Assembly: GCA_035697245.1 (NCBI GenBank)
Contig: DASSDH010000263.1
Span: 1 to 27,116 of the forward strand
Length of the DNA: 27,116 nt
Source: JACVRX01 sp035697245
GTDB lineage: Bacteria; Actinomycetota; Actinomycetes; Jiangellales; Jiangellaceae
Direction: 5' to 3'
Positions 7,751 to 17,157 of the stretch are shown here, in pieces. The notes under the pieces are model-generated. The model ran no database searches, was not told the DNA's origin, and saw only the letters and a list, made by a program, of their open reading frames with translations. A program made the translations under genes and the position numbers. Every line of letters starts with the position of its first letter. Position 1 is the first letter of the stretch.

Positions 7751-9037
7751 GTGGCGACGACAGGCACAGCTGATCCCTTGGACGGCGAATTCCTGGCCGA
7801 ACTCGATCAGCGGTTGACCGCGGCCGACCGTGACCTGGCGGAGCTGTATCCGGGAGACTCCGGCATGCGCCAGCCGGTGCACACTGTGTATGTGCCCGCC
7901 GACCGGTTCGGCGCGGACACAGCGGCCGATTGGGGTCGTGCCGCGGTGGCGGCCCTCGATGCCGACGGCGCGGACCCCGGCACTCTCGCGGACGCGACCG
8001 GAATCCCGCTAGCCGTTGTGACCAATGTACTTCCCCGGGTACGCGGCAAGCTCGCGCGGGAACCGGTCGAGGACCTGCGCATCGACTTCGAGGACGGCTA
8101 CGGGTCGCATCCGGACGATGTCGAGGACGCAGCGGCCCAGGCGGCAGCCAACGCGCTGGCCCAGTCCATTTCCGCCGGCGGCGCGCCCCCGTTCTTCGGA
8201 ATCAGGTTCAAGGGCCTGGAAGCCCCGACTCGGCGACGTGGGCTGCGCACACTCGGTCTGTTGGTCTCCGGCCTGATCGATCATCTAGGCGGCGAGCTCC
8301 CCGCAAGCTTCGTTGTGACGTTGCCCAAGGTCACCAGCGTGGACCAGGTCGCGGCGATGGTGGCTGTCTGCGAGCGGCTGGAGTCCGCGACCCGACTACC
8401 CGCAGGCCGGCTGCTATTTGAGATTCAAGTCGAGACGCCGCAAGCCGTGCTCGGGCCCGACGGTGCCGCCACGGTGGCCCGGATGGTGCACGCCGCGGGC
8501 GCGCGCTGCTGCGGGCTGCACTACGGGACGTACGACTACAGCGCGGCGCTCGGCGTCGCCGCCGCGTACCAAAGCATGGAGCACCCAGTCGCCGACCACG
8601 CCAAGGCGGTGATGCAGCTCGCCGCTGCGGGCACCGGCGTCCGGTTGTCGGACGGGTCGACAAACGTGCTGCCCGCGGGCGACCGGGATGCCGTGCACCA
8701 GGCCTGGCGGCTGCACGCCCGGCTGGTTCGGCGGTCGCTGGAGCGCGGCTTCTACCAGGGGTGGGACATGCATCCCGCCCAGCTGCCGACCCGCTACTTG
8801 GCGACGTATGCGTTCTTCCGACAGGGCCTGCCGGCCGCGCTGGATCGGCTGCGCGCCTACCTGGCCAAGGCCGACTCTGGCGTGCTCGACGAGCCCGCGA
8901 CCGCGCAGGCGCTGGCCGCGTTTGTCGTGCGCGGGCTGGACTGCGGTGCCGTCGATCCGGAGGAGGTGACCGACAGCGGTGGTCCGGATCGAGAAACCCT
9001 CGACCGGCTCGCCCGACGCTTGACCGATTCCACATAG
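7751..9037 (+). CDS. Uncharacterised CitE-like aldolase/lyase superfamily protein (DUF6986 type)
   Basis: A 428-aa protein starting at GTG 7751, four bases after malate synthase, so co-expressed with it. It resembles the HpcH/HpaI-CitE TIM-barrel superfamily: IDFEDGYGSHPDDVE (residues 111-125, acidic pair as in CitE proteins), FEIQVETPQAVLG (about 222-234, probable metal-binding glutamate), LHYGTYDYSAALG (about 256-268) and GWDMHPAQLPTRY (about 337-349). I believe this is the DUF6986 family often found beside malate synthase in actinobacteria, without an assigned reaction. CitE relatives make or break C-C bonds of malyl- or citramalyl-type substrates, often releasing glyoxylate, so a glyoxylate-linked reaction is a reasonable but untested inference. 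The last bases overlap operator C1. Confidence 0.85.
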   Translation: MATTGTADPLDGEFLAELDQRLTAADRDLAELYPGDSGMRQPVHTVYVPADRFGADTAADWGRAAVAALDADGADPGTLADATGIPLAVVTNVLPRVRGKLAREPVEDLRIDFEDGYGSHPDDVEDAAAQAAANALAQSISAGGAPPFFGIRFKGLEAPTRRRGLRTLGLLVSGLIDHLGGELPASFVVTLPKVTSVDQVAAMVAVCERLESATRLPAGRLLFEIQVETPQAVLGPDGAATVARMVHAAGARCCGLHYGTYDYSAALGVAAAYQSMEHPVADHAKAVMQLAAAGTGVRLSDGSTNVLPAGDRDAVHQAWRLHARLVRRSLERGFYQGWDMHPAQLPTRYLATYAFFRQGLPAALDRLRAYLAKADSGVLDEPATAQALAAFVVRGLDCGAVDPEEVTDSGGPDRETLDRLARRLTDST

Positions 9038-9048
9038 CGGACTACGTT
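9020..9048 (+). promoter_or_regulatory. Promoter of the hyi-glxR-gcl-allB-glxK-alc operon
   Basis: TTGACC (9020-9025), inside the end of the upstream gene, is followed after 17 bp by TACGTT (9043-9048). Operator C1 fills the spacer exactly and C2 starts right after the -10 element. This indicates a separate regulated transcript starting at hyi despite the short gap. Confidence 0.55.
9028..9042. promoter_or_regulatory. IclR/AllR-type operator, site C1
   Basis: TTCCA-CATAG-CGGAC (8/10 arm bases), overlapping the stop codon of the upstream CitE-like gene and lying between -35 and -10. Spaced 21 bp from C2. Confidence 0.55.
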
Positions 9049-9063
9049 CTCCGTCATACGGAA
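9049..9063. promoter_or_regulatory. IclR/AllR-type operator, site C2
   Basis: CTCCG-TCATA-CGGAA (9/10 arm bases) lies directly after the -10 element and ends 18 bp before the hyi start codon. Confidence 0.65.
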
Positions 9064-9081
9064 ACCATGGAGGATCTGCGC

Positions 9082-9897
9082 GTGCCCCGGTATGCCGTCA
9101 ACACCTCGATCATGTTCACCGAACTTCCGGTGCTGGAACGGCCCGCGGCTGCACGGCAGGCCGGTTTCGGAGCAATCGAGTTCTGGTGGCCGTTCGACGA
9201 GGCGGTTCCCGCCGACTCCGCTGTCGACGCGTTCGTCGCCGCCATCCGCGACGCCGGCGTGCAACTGATCGGGCTCAACTTCGCGGCCGGTGACATGCCC
9301 GGCGGCGACCGCGGACTGGTCTCCTGGCCGGCCCGCTCCGACGAGTTCAGGGACAACGTCGACATCACCGTCGGGATCGGCGAGCAGCTCGGGTGCCGGG
9401 CCTTCAACGCGCTTTACGGAAACCGGGTCGATGACAGCCAACCAGGGCAGCAAGACGACCTCGCCGTCGAGAACCTCACGTTGGCCGCGCAGGCGGCGGG
9501 CCGGATCGGCGGAATCGTGCTCGTCGAGCCGGTGAGCGGGGCACCCCGATATCCGCTGAAGACCGCAGCTGACGTCGTCGGCGTCGTCGAGCGGGTACAG
9601 CGCGATACCGGCGCCGAGAACCTGCGCTTCCTCTGTGACCTCTACCACCTGGCGGTCAATGGCGACGACGTGGATTCGGCCATCGCCCTGCACGCCGACC
9701 GGGTGGGCCACGTGCAGATCGCCGACGCGCCGGGCCGTAACGAGCCGGGCACCGGCGACCTGCCGCTGGACCGCTGGCTGGACGCGTTGGCTCAGGCCGG
9801 CTACGACGGCTGGGTCGCCCTGGAGTACAAGCCCAGCGGTGCCACCGTGGACAGCTTCGGCTGGCTGCCCGAGCCGGCTCGCGGCGCCGCAGGGTGA
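9082..9897 (+). CDS. hyi: Hydroxypyruvate isomerase family protein
   Basis: A 271-aa xylose-isomerase-like TIM barrel, expected to interconvert hydroxypyruvate and tartronate semialdehyde beside glyoxylate carboligase. Motifs include EFWWPF near residue 33, VLVEPVSGAPRYP near 146 and GYDGWVALEYKPSG near 242, whose glutamate is the probable catalytic base. An in-frame ATG exists at 9067, but GGAGG (9069-9073) sits 8 bp before GTG 9082 and the resulting MPRYAVNTS start matches the family, so 9082 is chosen. It is the first gene of a six-gene run leading to allantoicase. Confidence 0.92.
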   Translation: MPRYAVNTSIMFTELPVLERPAAARQAGFGAIEFWWPFDEAVPADSAVDAFVAAIRDAGVQLIGLNFAAGDMPGGDRGLVSWPARSDEFRDNVDITVGIGEQLGCRAFNALYGNRVDDSQPGQQDDLAVENLTLAAQAAGRIGGIVLVEPVSGAPRYPLKTAADVVGVVERVQRDTGAENLRFLCDLYHLAVNGDDVDSAIALHADRVGHVQIADAPGRNEPGTGDLPLDRWLDALAQAGYDGWVALEYKPSGATVDSFGWLPEPARGAAG

Positions 9898-9922
9898 GTC
9901 CGATCGACCCTGGGAGGGGACG

Positions 9923-10807
9923 ATGACGATCGTCGGATTCGTCGGCTTGGGCATCATGGGTGCCCCGATGGCCGCCAACCTGGTCAAGTCAGGGTTCGAC
10001 GTCGTTGGGTACAACCGGACGCCGGACAAGGTGCAGGCGTTGGTCGAGCAGGGCGGCCGGGGCGCCGAGGGCGTGGCAGAGGTAGTTCGCGGGGCCGATG
10101 TCGTCGTCACGATGCTGCCGGACTCGCCGGACGTGCACGAGGTGACGACCGGCCCGGACGGCGTCTTCGAGAATGCCGAACCCGGACTGTTGTACGTCGA
10201 CATGAGCAGCATCCGGCCCGACGTTTCCAGGAGCATCGCCGCCACGGGCCGGGATCGAGGCGTACGGGTGCTCGACGCACCGGTGAGCGGCGGCGAGGCG
10301 GCCGCGATCGAGGCCAGTCTGTCGATCATGGTCGGCGGCGAGGCCGCGGACTTCGAGGATGCTCTGCCGGTGCTGCAGGCGGTCGGCAAGACGATCGTGC
10401 ATGTCGGGCCTGCTGGGGCCGGGCAGACCGTCAAGGCGGCGAACCAGCTCATCGTCGCCGGCAACATCGAGCTGCTGGCCGAGGCGCTGGTGTTCCTCGA
10501 GGCATACGGTGTCGACACCGAAGCCGCTGTGCGAGTTCTCGGTGGTGGCCTGGCCGGCAGCACCGTTCTGGACCGGAAGGCGAACGGGATGCTCGCCCGG
10601 GAGTTCGCTCCCGGCTTCCGGCTGGAGCTGCACCACAAGGACCTCGGCATCGTCCAGGCAGCGGCCCGCGAGGCAGGAGTCGTCATCCCGCTCGGCGCGG
10701 TCGTCGGCCAGCTCGTCGCCGCGCTGGTCGCTCGCGGCGACGGCGCCCTAGACCACTCAGGACTCTTCAAGCTCGTCGAGGAGCTCTCCGGCCGGGCCGG
10801 CCGCTGA
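9923..10807 (+). CDS. glxR: 2-Hydroxy-3-oxopropionate (tartronate semialdehyde) reductase
   Basis: NAD(P)H-dependent reduction of tartronate semialdehyde to D-glycerate. The 294-aa protein is a beta-hydroxyacid dehydrogenase: Rossmann motif GFVGLGIMGAPMAANL at the N-terminus, substrate loop DAPVSGGEAAAIEASL, the GAGQTVKAANQL segment with the catalytic lysine near residue 171, and LHHKDLGIVQAAA in the C-terminal helical domain. The ATG at 9923 follows GGGAGGGGA. It lies between hyi and gcl, its pathway partners. Confidence 0.95.
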   Translation: MTIVGFVGLGIMGAPMAANLVKSGFDVVGYNRTPDKVQALVEQGGRGAEGVAEVVRGADVVVTMLPDSPDVHEVTTGPDGVFENAEPGLLYVDMSSIRPDVSRSIAATGRDRGVRVLDAPVSGGEAAAIEASLSIMVGGEAADFEDALPVLQAVGKTIVHVGPAGAGQTVKAANQLIVAGNIELLAEALVFLEAYGVDTEAAVRVLGGGLAGSTVLDRKANGMLAREFAPGFRLELHHKDLGIVQAAAREAGVVIPLGAVVGQLVAALVARGDGALDHSGLFKLVEELSGRAGR

Positions 10808-10826
10808 GCCAGGCAGGAGTACCGAG

Positions 10827-12602
<1,776 letters not shown>

Positions 12603-12620
12603 CGGCGGAGCCCACGGCCC

Positions 12621-13961
12621 GTGAACGAGTTAGACCTCGTATTCCGCGCTCCGCGTGTGGTCACCGCGGCCGGAGAAGTTGCTCGACGCGTCGGAATCGC
12701 GGACGGGCGGATCGTCGCGATCGAGCCGCTCGACTCTGACCTGAGCGCACCGGAGATGGTGGATCTCGGCGACGACGAGGTACTGCTGCCCGGCCTGGTC
12801 GACAGCCACGTGCACGTGAACGAGCCCGGGCGGACCGAGTGGGAGGGGTTCGCGACTGCAACTCGGGCGGCGGCGGCCGGTGGCGTCACGACGATCGTCG
12901 ACATGCCGCTCAACTGCATCCCGCCGACCATTGACGTGGCCGCACTGGAGGTGAAGCGCAAGGCCGCTTCGGGTCAGGTGCACGTCGACGTGGGGTTCTG
13001 GGGCGGCGCGGTGCCCGGCAATCTCGGCGAGCTCCGCGGCTTGCACGACGCCGGGGTGTTCGGGTTCAAGTCCTTCCTCCTGCATTCCGGCGTCGACGAG
13101 TTCCCGCACCTGGATCCGGGTGATCTACCGGATGTCCTGCGCGCCATCGGCACGTTCGGCTCACTACTGCTGGTGCACGCGGAGGACTCGGCAGCCATCG
13201 ATCACGCGCCGACCGCGCACGGCGAGACGTACAAGGGTTTCCTGGCCTCGCGTCCCCGGGGCGCGGAGAACGTTGCGATCGCCCAAGTCATCGAGGCGGC
13301 CCGATGGACCGGGTCTCGGGTGCACGTACTGCATCTGTCGTCGTCGGACGCTCTGCCGATGCTGCGCACCGCTCGAAAGGACCGGGTTCGGGTCAGCGTC
13401 GAGACCTGCCCGCACTACCTGGTCTTTACCGCGGAGGAGATCCAGGACGGGCAGACACAGTTCAAGTGCTGTCCGCCGATTCGGGAGGCCGACAACCGCG
13501 AACTGCTGTGGACCGGGTTGCAGAACGGCGACATCGACGCGGTGGTGTCCGACCACTCGCCGTGCACACCGGAACTCAAGCGGCTGACCGACGGCGACTT
13601 CGGTGTCGCGTGGGGCGGAATCGCCTCGCTCCAGCTCGGTCTTTCTGCAATATGGACGCAGGCGCGGCAACGGGGTTTCGAGTTGGGCGACGTCGTGCGA
13701 TGGATGGCCGAGCGGCCCGCAGCGATCGCCGGGATGCAGCGCAAGGGCCACATCGCGCTCGGGTACCACGCCGACTTCTCGGTGTTCGCGCCGGACGACG
13801 CGTTCGTCGTCGAGCCGGACCGGCTGCACCACCGGCACTCGCTCACGCCGTATGCCCAGCGGCCGCTGTCCGGGGTCGTTCGTAGCACCTGGCTGCGTGG
13901 ACGGCAGATCACCGACGACGGCGACCCGCGGGGGCAACTGCTTCGGAGAGGTACCGCATGA
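12621..13961 (+). CDS. allB: Allantoinase
   Basis: Cyclic amidohydrolase (446 aa) opening allantoin to allantoate. Binuclear-metal ligands are visible: His63 and His65 in DSHVHVNEPGRTEWEG, the lysine to be carbamylated near residue 150 in GVFGFKSFLLHSG, histidines in LLVHAED (near 186) and VLHLSSSDA (near 240), and the aspartate of VVSDHSPC near 311. The DSHVHVNEPGRTEWEG motif is typical of allantoinases rather than dihydroorotases. GTG 12621 follows GGCGGAG. It is 18 bp after gcl and in the same operon. Confidence 0.95.
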   Translation: MNELDLVFRAPRVVTAAGEVARRVGIADGRIVAIEPLDSDLSAPEMVDLGDDEVLLPGLVDSHVHVNEPGRTEWEGFATATRAAAAGGVTTIVDMPLNCIPPTIDVAALEVKRKAASGQVHVDVGFWGGAVPGNLGELRGLHDAGVFGFKSFLLHSGVDEFPHLDPGDLPDVLRAIGTFGSLLLVHAEDSAAIDHAPTAHGETYKGFLASRPRGAENVAIAQVIEAARWTGSRVHVLHLSSSDALPMLRTARKDRVRVSVETCPHYLVFTAEEIQDGQTQFKCCPPIREADNRELLWTGLQNGDIDAVVSDHSPCTPELKRLTDGDFGVAWGGIASLQLGLSAIWTQARQRGFELGDVVRWMAERPAAIAGMQRKGHIALGYHADFSVFAPDDAFVVEPDRLHHRHSLTPYAQRPLSGVVRSTWLRGRQITDDGDPRGQLLRRGTA

Positions 13962-13993
13962 GCGCGACATTCCCCCGCTTCCTGGCTGAGTGA
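13958..13993 (+). CDS. Possible 11-codon linker ORF between allB and glxK
   Basis: An ATG overlapping the allB stop as ATGA opens an 11-residue frame (MSATFPRFLAE) that ends four bases before the glycerate kinase ATG. Such placement could relay ribosomes from allB to glxK, whose own Shine-Dalgarno is weak. It may equally be chance; there is no homology evidence. Confidence 0.2.
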   Translation: MSATFPRFLAE

Positions 13994-13997
13994 TCCG

Positions 13998-15152
13998 ATG
14001 CGTGTCCTCGTCGCGCCCGACAAGTTCAAGGGGTCGCTGACCGCGGCCCAGGTCGCCGAGCACGTCGCCGCCGGGCTGAATTCGGCGGCACCCGGTGTCC
14101 TGGTGGATCGGCTCCCGGTCGCGGACGGTGGCGACGGCACGGTCGAGGCAGCAATTTCGGCTGGGTATCGCCGGGTTCCGGTTCGGGCGGCGGGGCCGAC
14201 CGGTGAAGCGGTCGATACCGCCTACGCCGAACGTGCTGGTGTCGCGGTCGTCGAACTCGCCGACGTGTCCGGCCTACGACGGCTGCCCGGCGGCCGGCTG
14301 GCACCGCTGGTCGCCTCGAGCCATGGCACCGGAGAAGTTCTGCGAGCGGCGCTGGACGCCGGTTGCGACCGGGTCGTGCTCGGCGTGGGCGGCAGTGCAA
14401 GTACCGACGGGGGCGCCGGGATGGTCGAGGCTCTCGGCGCGCGCCTGCTCGACGGGCAAGGCCAGCCGTTGCCCCGTGGCGGCGGCGGGCTCGGCCGGCT
14501 GCGTCGGCTGGATCTGGCCGGCCTGCACCGCGCGCTTCGCACTGCCGAGGTCGTCGTCGCGTCCGACGTCGACAACCCGCTCTACGGGCCGCATGGTGCT
14601 GCGGTCGTGTACGGCCCGCAGAAAGGCGCCACAGGCGAGGATGTCGTCGTGCTCGACGAGGCACTGTCCCACTGGGCGGCGATGGTGGCGGCGACGACTG
14701 GTCGGGACAGTGCCGACGTTCCCGGCGCCGGTGCGGCCGGCGGTGTCGCCTTCGCAGCCATGGCCGTCCTCGGGGCAACCCTCCGCCCCGGTATAGAGCT
14801 GGTCCTGGACTTGATCGGTTTCGCCGACCGGGTGCCGGGGTGCACTTTCGTCGTCACCGGGGAAGGGTCGTTGGACGCGCAGACCCTGCGCGGCAAGGCG
14901 CCGGCCGGGGTGGCAGCTGCGGCCCGCGCTGCCGGCGTCCCGGTCATCGCGGTGGCCGGCCGGTGCCAACTCGAATCAGACGCACTGCGCACAGCGGGCA
15001 TCGAGCGCGCTTACGCACTCTCCGATATCGAGCCAGACCCCGTTCGAAGCATGGCCGACGCTGGTCCGCTGCTCGAACAGCTTGCCCGTCGAATCGCCGC
15101 CGACTGGCTGCCTGCACCAGCGCCGGTGCCTCCCAACGCGAGCAAGGAGTGA
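13998..15152 (+). CDS. glxK: Glycerate kinase
   Basis: Phosphorylates D-glycerate (usually to 2-phosphoglycerate in this family), sending glyoxylate carbon into glycolysis. The 384-aa protein shows the GarK/GlxK family motifs: APDKFKGSLTAAQVAEH at the N-terminus, LPVADGGDGTVEA near residue 37, GVGGSASTDGGAGM near 132, ASDVDNPLYGPHGAA near 191 and VVTGEGSLDAQTLRGKAP near 285. The ATG at 13998 begins with the family-typical MRVLVAPDKFKG. It lies between allB and alc, with 2 bp to the latter. Confidence 0.95.
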   Translation: MRVLVAPDKFKGSLTAAQVAEHVAAGLNSAAPGVLVDRLPVADGGDGTVEAAISAGYRRVPVRAAGPTGEAVDTAYAERAGVAVVELADVSGLRRLPGGRLAPLVASSHGTGEVLRAALDAGCDRVVLGVGGSASTDGGAGMVEALGARLLDGQGQPLPRGGGGLGRLRRLDLAGLHRALRTAEVVVASDVDNPLYGPHGAAVVYGPQKGATGEDVVVLDEALSHWAAMVAATTGRDSADVPGAGAAGGVAFAAMAVLGATLRPGIELVLDLIGFADRVPGCTFVVTGEGSLDAQTLRGKAPAGVAAAARAAGVPVIAVAGRCQLESDALRTAGIERAYALSDIEPDPVRSMADAGPLLEQLARRIAADWLPAPAPVPPNASKE

Positions 15153-15154
15153 CC

Positions 15155-16300
15155 ATGACCGAACAGGATTTCACCGTCCTCCCCGACCTGGCCGGCCGCC
15201 GGCTCGGCGGCAGCGTCGTCGGCGCCAACGACGAGCTCTTCGCCGAGCGGGAGAACCTCATCAAGCCCGAACCGGCGGAGTACCAGACCTATACGTTCGG
15301 TCACAAGGGGCAGGTCTACGACGGCTGGGAGACTCGTCGCCGTCGTGAACCCGGGCACGACTGGGCGATCGTGCGGCTGGGCATCGCCGGGGTCGTCCAC
15401 GGCGTCGTCGTCGACACAGCGTTCTTCACCGGGAACTACCCGCCGGAGATCTCCGTCGAGGGAACGTCGGTCGAGGGATACCCGACGCCGGACGAGCTGC
15501 AACAAGTTGACTGGATTCCGCTGGTCCCCCGCTCGCCGGCCGACGGCGACACCCAGAACCCGTTCTCCGTGGAGGCGCCGCAGCGGGTGACCCACGTGCG
15601 GTTGTGCATGTACCCCGATGGTGGGGTCGCCAGGCTTCGGGCGCACGGTGAGGCAGTCCCAGACCCGCGCTTTCTCGGCACGGGTGAGATCGATCTTGCT
15701 GCCCTCGCGAACGGCGGCGTGGTTACTGGATGCAGCAACATGTTTTACTCGTCGCCCAGCAACCTGATCTCTCCTGGCCAGGCGCGGGTGATGGGCGAGG
15801 GCTGGGAGACCGCCCGACGCCGGGACGATGACAACGACTGGGTCGAGTTCCGGCTGGCCGGCCCTGGTCGGGTGCGGCTGGCCGAGCTGGACACGTCCTA
15901 CTTCGTCGGAAATGCACCCGGCTGGGCGTCATTACGCGGACGCGACTCCCGCTCCGCTGGCCGCGACGACGACTGGGTCGAGTTGTTGCCACGTACCCGC
16001 CTACAGCCGGACACTCGGCACCTGTTCCGCGTCTTCGACGCTCCGGAGACCACCGAGGTCCGGCTCGACGTTTATCCCGATGGGGGCCTGGCCCGGGTTC
16101 GGCTGTATGGCGAGCTTTCCCAGCGTGGCCGTGAAGAACTCGTCCTGCGCTGGCTGAACAGCCTCCCGGACGCCCATGCCCGGCAGGTCCTCGTCGACGG
16201 CGGCCTGGACCGCGACCAGGCCAACGAACTGGTCGCGGCCCGTCCGATGAACACGTTCGCCGATCTGCCGGCGAGGGTGCGGTCGTTCCTCGACGGCTGA
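15155..16300 (+). CDS. alc: Allantoicase with an unusual C-terminal tail
   Basis: Hydrolyses allantoate to ureidoglycolate and urea. The 381-aa protein holds the duplicated allantoicase jelly-roll domain: repeat one has GGSVVGANDELFAERENLI and YDGWETRRRREPGHDW, repeat two has GGVVTGCSNMFYSSPSNLI and GEGWETARRRDDDNDW, each ending with a YPDGG(V/L)AR(L/V)R strand. The ATG at 15155 is 5 bases after AAGGAG and 2 bases after the glxK stop; longer in-frame sequence is shadow of glxK. Residues 322-381 lie beyond the second repeat and resemble the first helices of OHCU decarboxylase (LNSLPDAHARQVL ... AARPMNTFADLPARV), without its catalytic His/Glu part. It is the last gene of the ureide operon. Confidence 0.94.
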   Translation: MTEQDFTVLPDLAGRRLGGSVVGANDELFAERENLIKPEPAEYQTYTFGHKGQVYDGWETRRRREPGHDWAIVRLGIAGVVHGVVVDTAFFTGNYPPEISVEGTSVEGYPTPDELQQVDWIPLVPRSPADGDTQNPFSVEAPQRVTHVRLCMYPDGGVARLRAHGEAVPDPRFLGTGEIDLAALANGGVVTGCSNMFYSSPSNLISPGQARVMGEGWETARRRDDDNDWVEFRLAGPGRVRLAELDTSYFVGNAPGWASLRGRDSRSAGRDDDWVELLPRTRLQPDTRHLFRVFDAPETTEVRLDVYPDGGLARVRLYGELSQRGREELVLRWLNSLPDAHARQVLVDGGLDRDQANELVAARPMNTFADLPARVRSFLDG

Positions 16301-16363
16301 GGCCGCATGATGATCGGCTGGTCGATCACGGGGTGCGGCTCTCGGACGGGCTAGCGTTACGCC

Positions 16364-16747
16364 ATGCTGCGCGAAGGGCCCATTCCCCGGACCGTGCACG
16401 GCGCGGTGGAGTACATCCTCGGTGTCGTGTTCCTGGCCGGTCCCGTCCTGTTCGACTTCGACTCCAGCGTCGCCACCGGCGTCTCGATCGCGATCGGGAT
16501 CGTGGTCCTGGTGAACACCGCCATCACCGCAGGGATGCCGACCAGCCTGGTCAAGCAGCTCGCCATCACGGCGCACGTCACGGTGGACGTGGTGTTGTCG
16601 ATCTTCTTGATCGTCGCCCCGTTCGTCCTGGGGTTCTCCGACGAGACCGCCGCGCGAAACTTCTACATGGTCCTCGGCGTCGGGCTGCTGCTCCTTACTA
16701 TCGGAACCCGCTTCCGCGAGCCATCCCAGCGGCCGACAGCGCCATGA
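16364..16747 (+). CDS. Small membrane protein, SPW-repeat-like
   Basis: A 127-aa protein with about four transmembrane segments (roughly residues 14-31, 38-57, 68-90 and 99-115) and a short polar tail. The spacing of hydrophobic helices and segments such as EYILGVVFLAGPVLFDF resemble SPW-repeat membrane proteins of actinobacteria; function is unknown. There is no clear Shine-Dalgarno; TAGCGT six bases before the ATG could be a -10 for a leaderless transcript. The stop overlaps the following ATG. Confidence 0.7.
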   Translation: MLREGPIPRTVHGAVEYILGVVFLAGPVLFDFDSSVATGVSIAIGIVVLVNTAITAGMPTSLVKQLAITAHVTVDVVLSIFLIVAPFVLGFSDETAARNFYMVLGVGLLLLTIGTRFREPSQRPTAP

Positions 16748-17112
16748 GCGGCGACCCGCTACCCAGGCTCCGGGCGATCTGCCTCGCTCTCCCGGAGACG
16801 ACCGAACGTATCAGCCACGGCGAGCCGACCTGGTTCGTGCGGGACACGAAGACGTTCGTCACCTATGCCGACCACCACCACGACGACGTGGTCGGCTTCT
16901 GGTGCGCCGCGCCAGAGGGAGTTCAGGCCACGCTGGTCGGCTCGGCTCCGGAGCGGTTCTTTCGTCCTCCCTACGTCGGGCACCGTGGCTGGCTCGGCGT
17001 CCGACTCGACGTGCCGGTCGACTGGGAGGAGATCACCGAGCTGGTCGAGGATGCGTACCGGACCGTTGCTCCTAAAGCCCTCGTCGCCGTGTTGGATGCC
17101 AGACCTACCTAG
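16744..17112 (+). CDS. MmcQ/YjbR-family protein
   Basis: A 122-aa protein with the MmcQ/YjbR (CyaY-like fold) pattern: LRAICLALPETTERISHGEPTW-like opening split by a short loop, FVRDTKTFVTYADHH, then a C-terminal GWLGVRLDVPVDWEEITELVEDAYR helix region. Members are small cytosolic proteins of unclear, possibly DNA-binding, function. An ATGA overlap with the upstream membrane-protein gene fixes the start; the longer in-frame extension is shadow. It converges on the minus-strand MoxR/DUF58 operon. Confidence 0.8.
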   Translation: MSGDPLPRLRAICLALPETTERISHGEPTWFVRDTKTFVTYADHHHDDVVGFWCAAPEGVQATLVGSAPERFFRPPYVGHRGWLGVRLDVPVDWEEITELVEDAYRTVAPKALVAVLDARPT

Positions 17113-17157
17113 ACCGAGTCTCGGATCGCCGCCAGTCCGTGATCCAGGTGTGCTCCG

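Noticed and set aside
17114..17124. CCGAG-T-CTCGG palindrome between convergent genes as a terminator
   Set aside because: Five-bp arms with a one-base loop cannot form a stable RNA hairpin and there is no T-tract.
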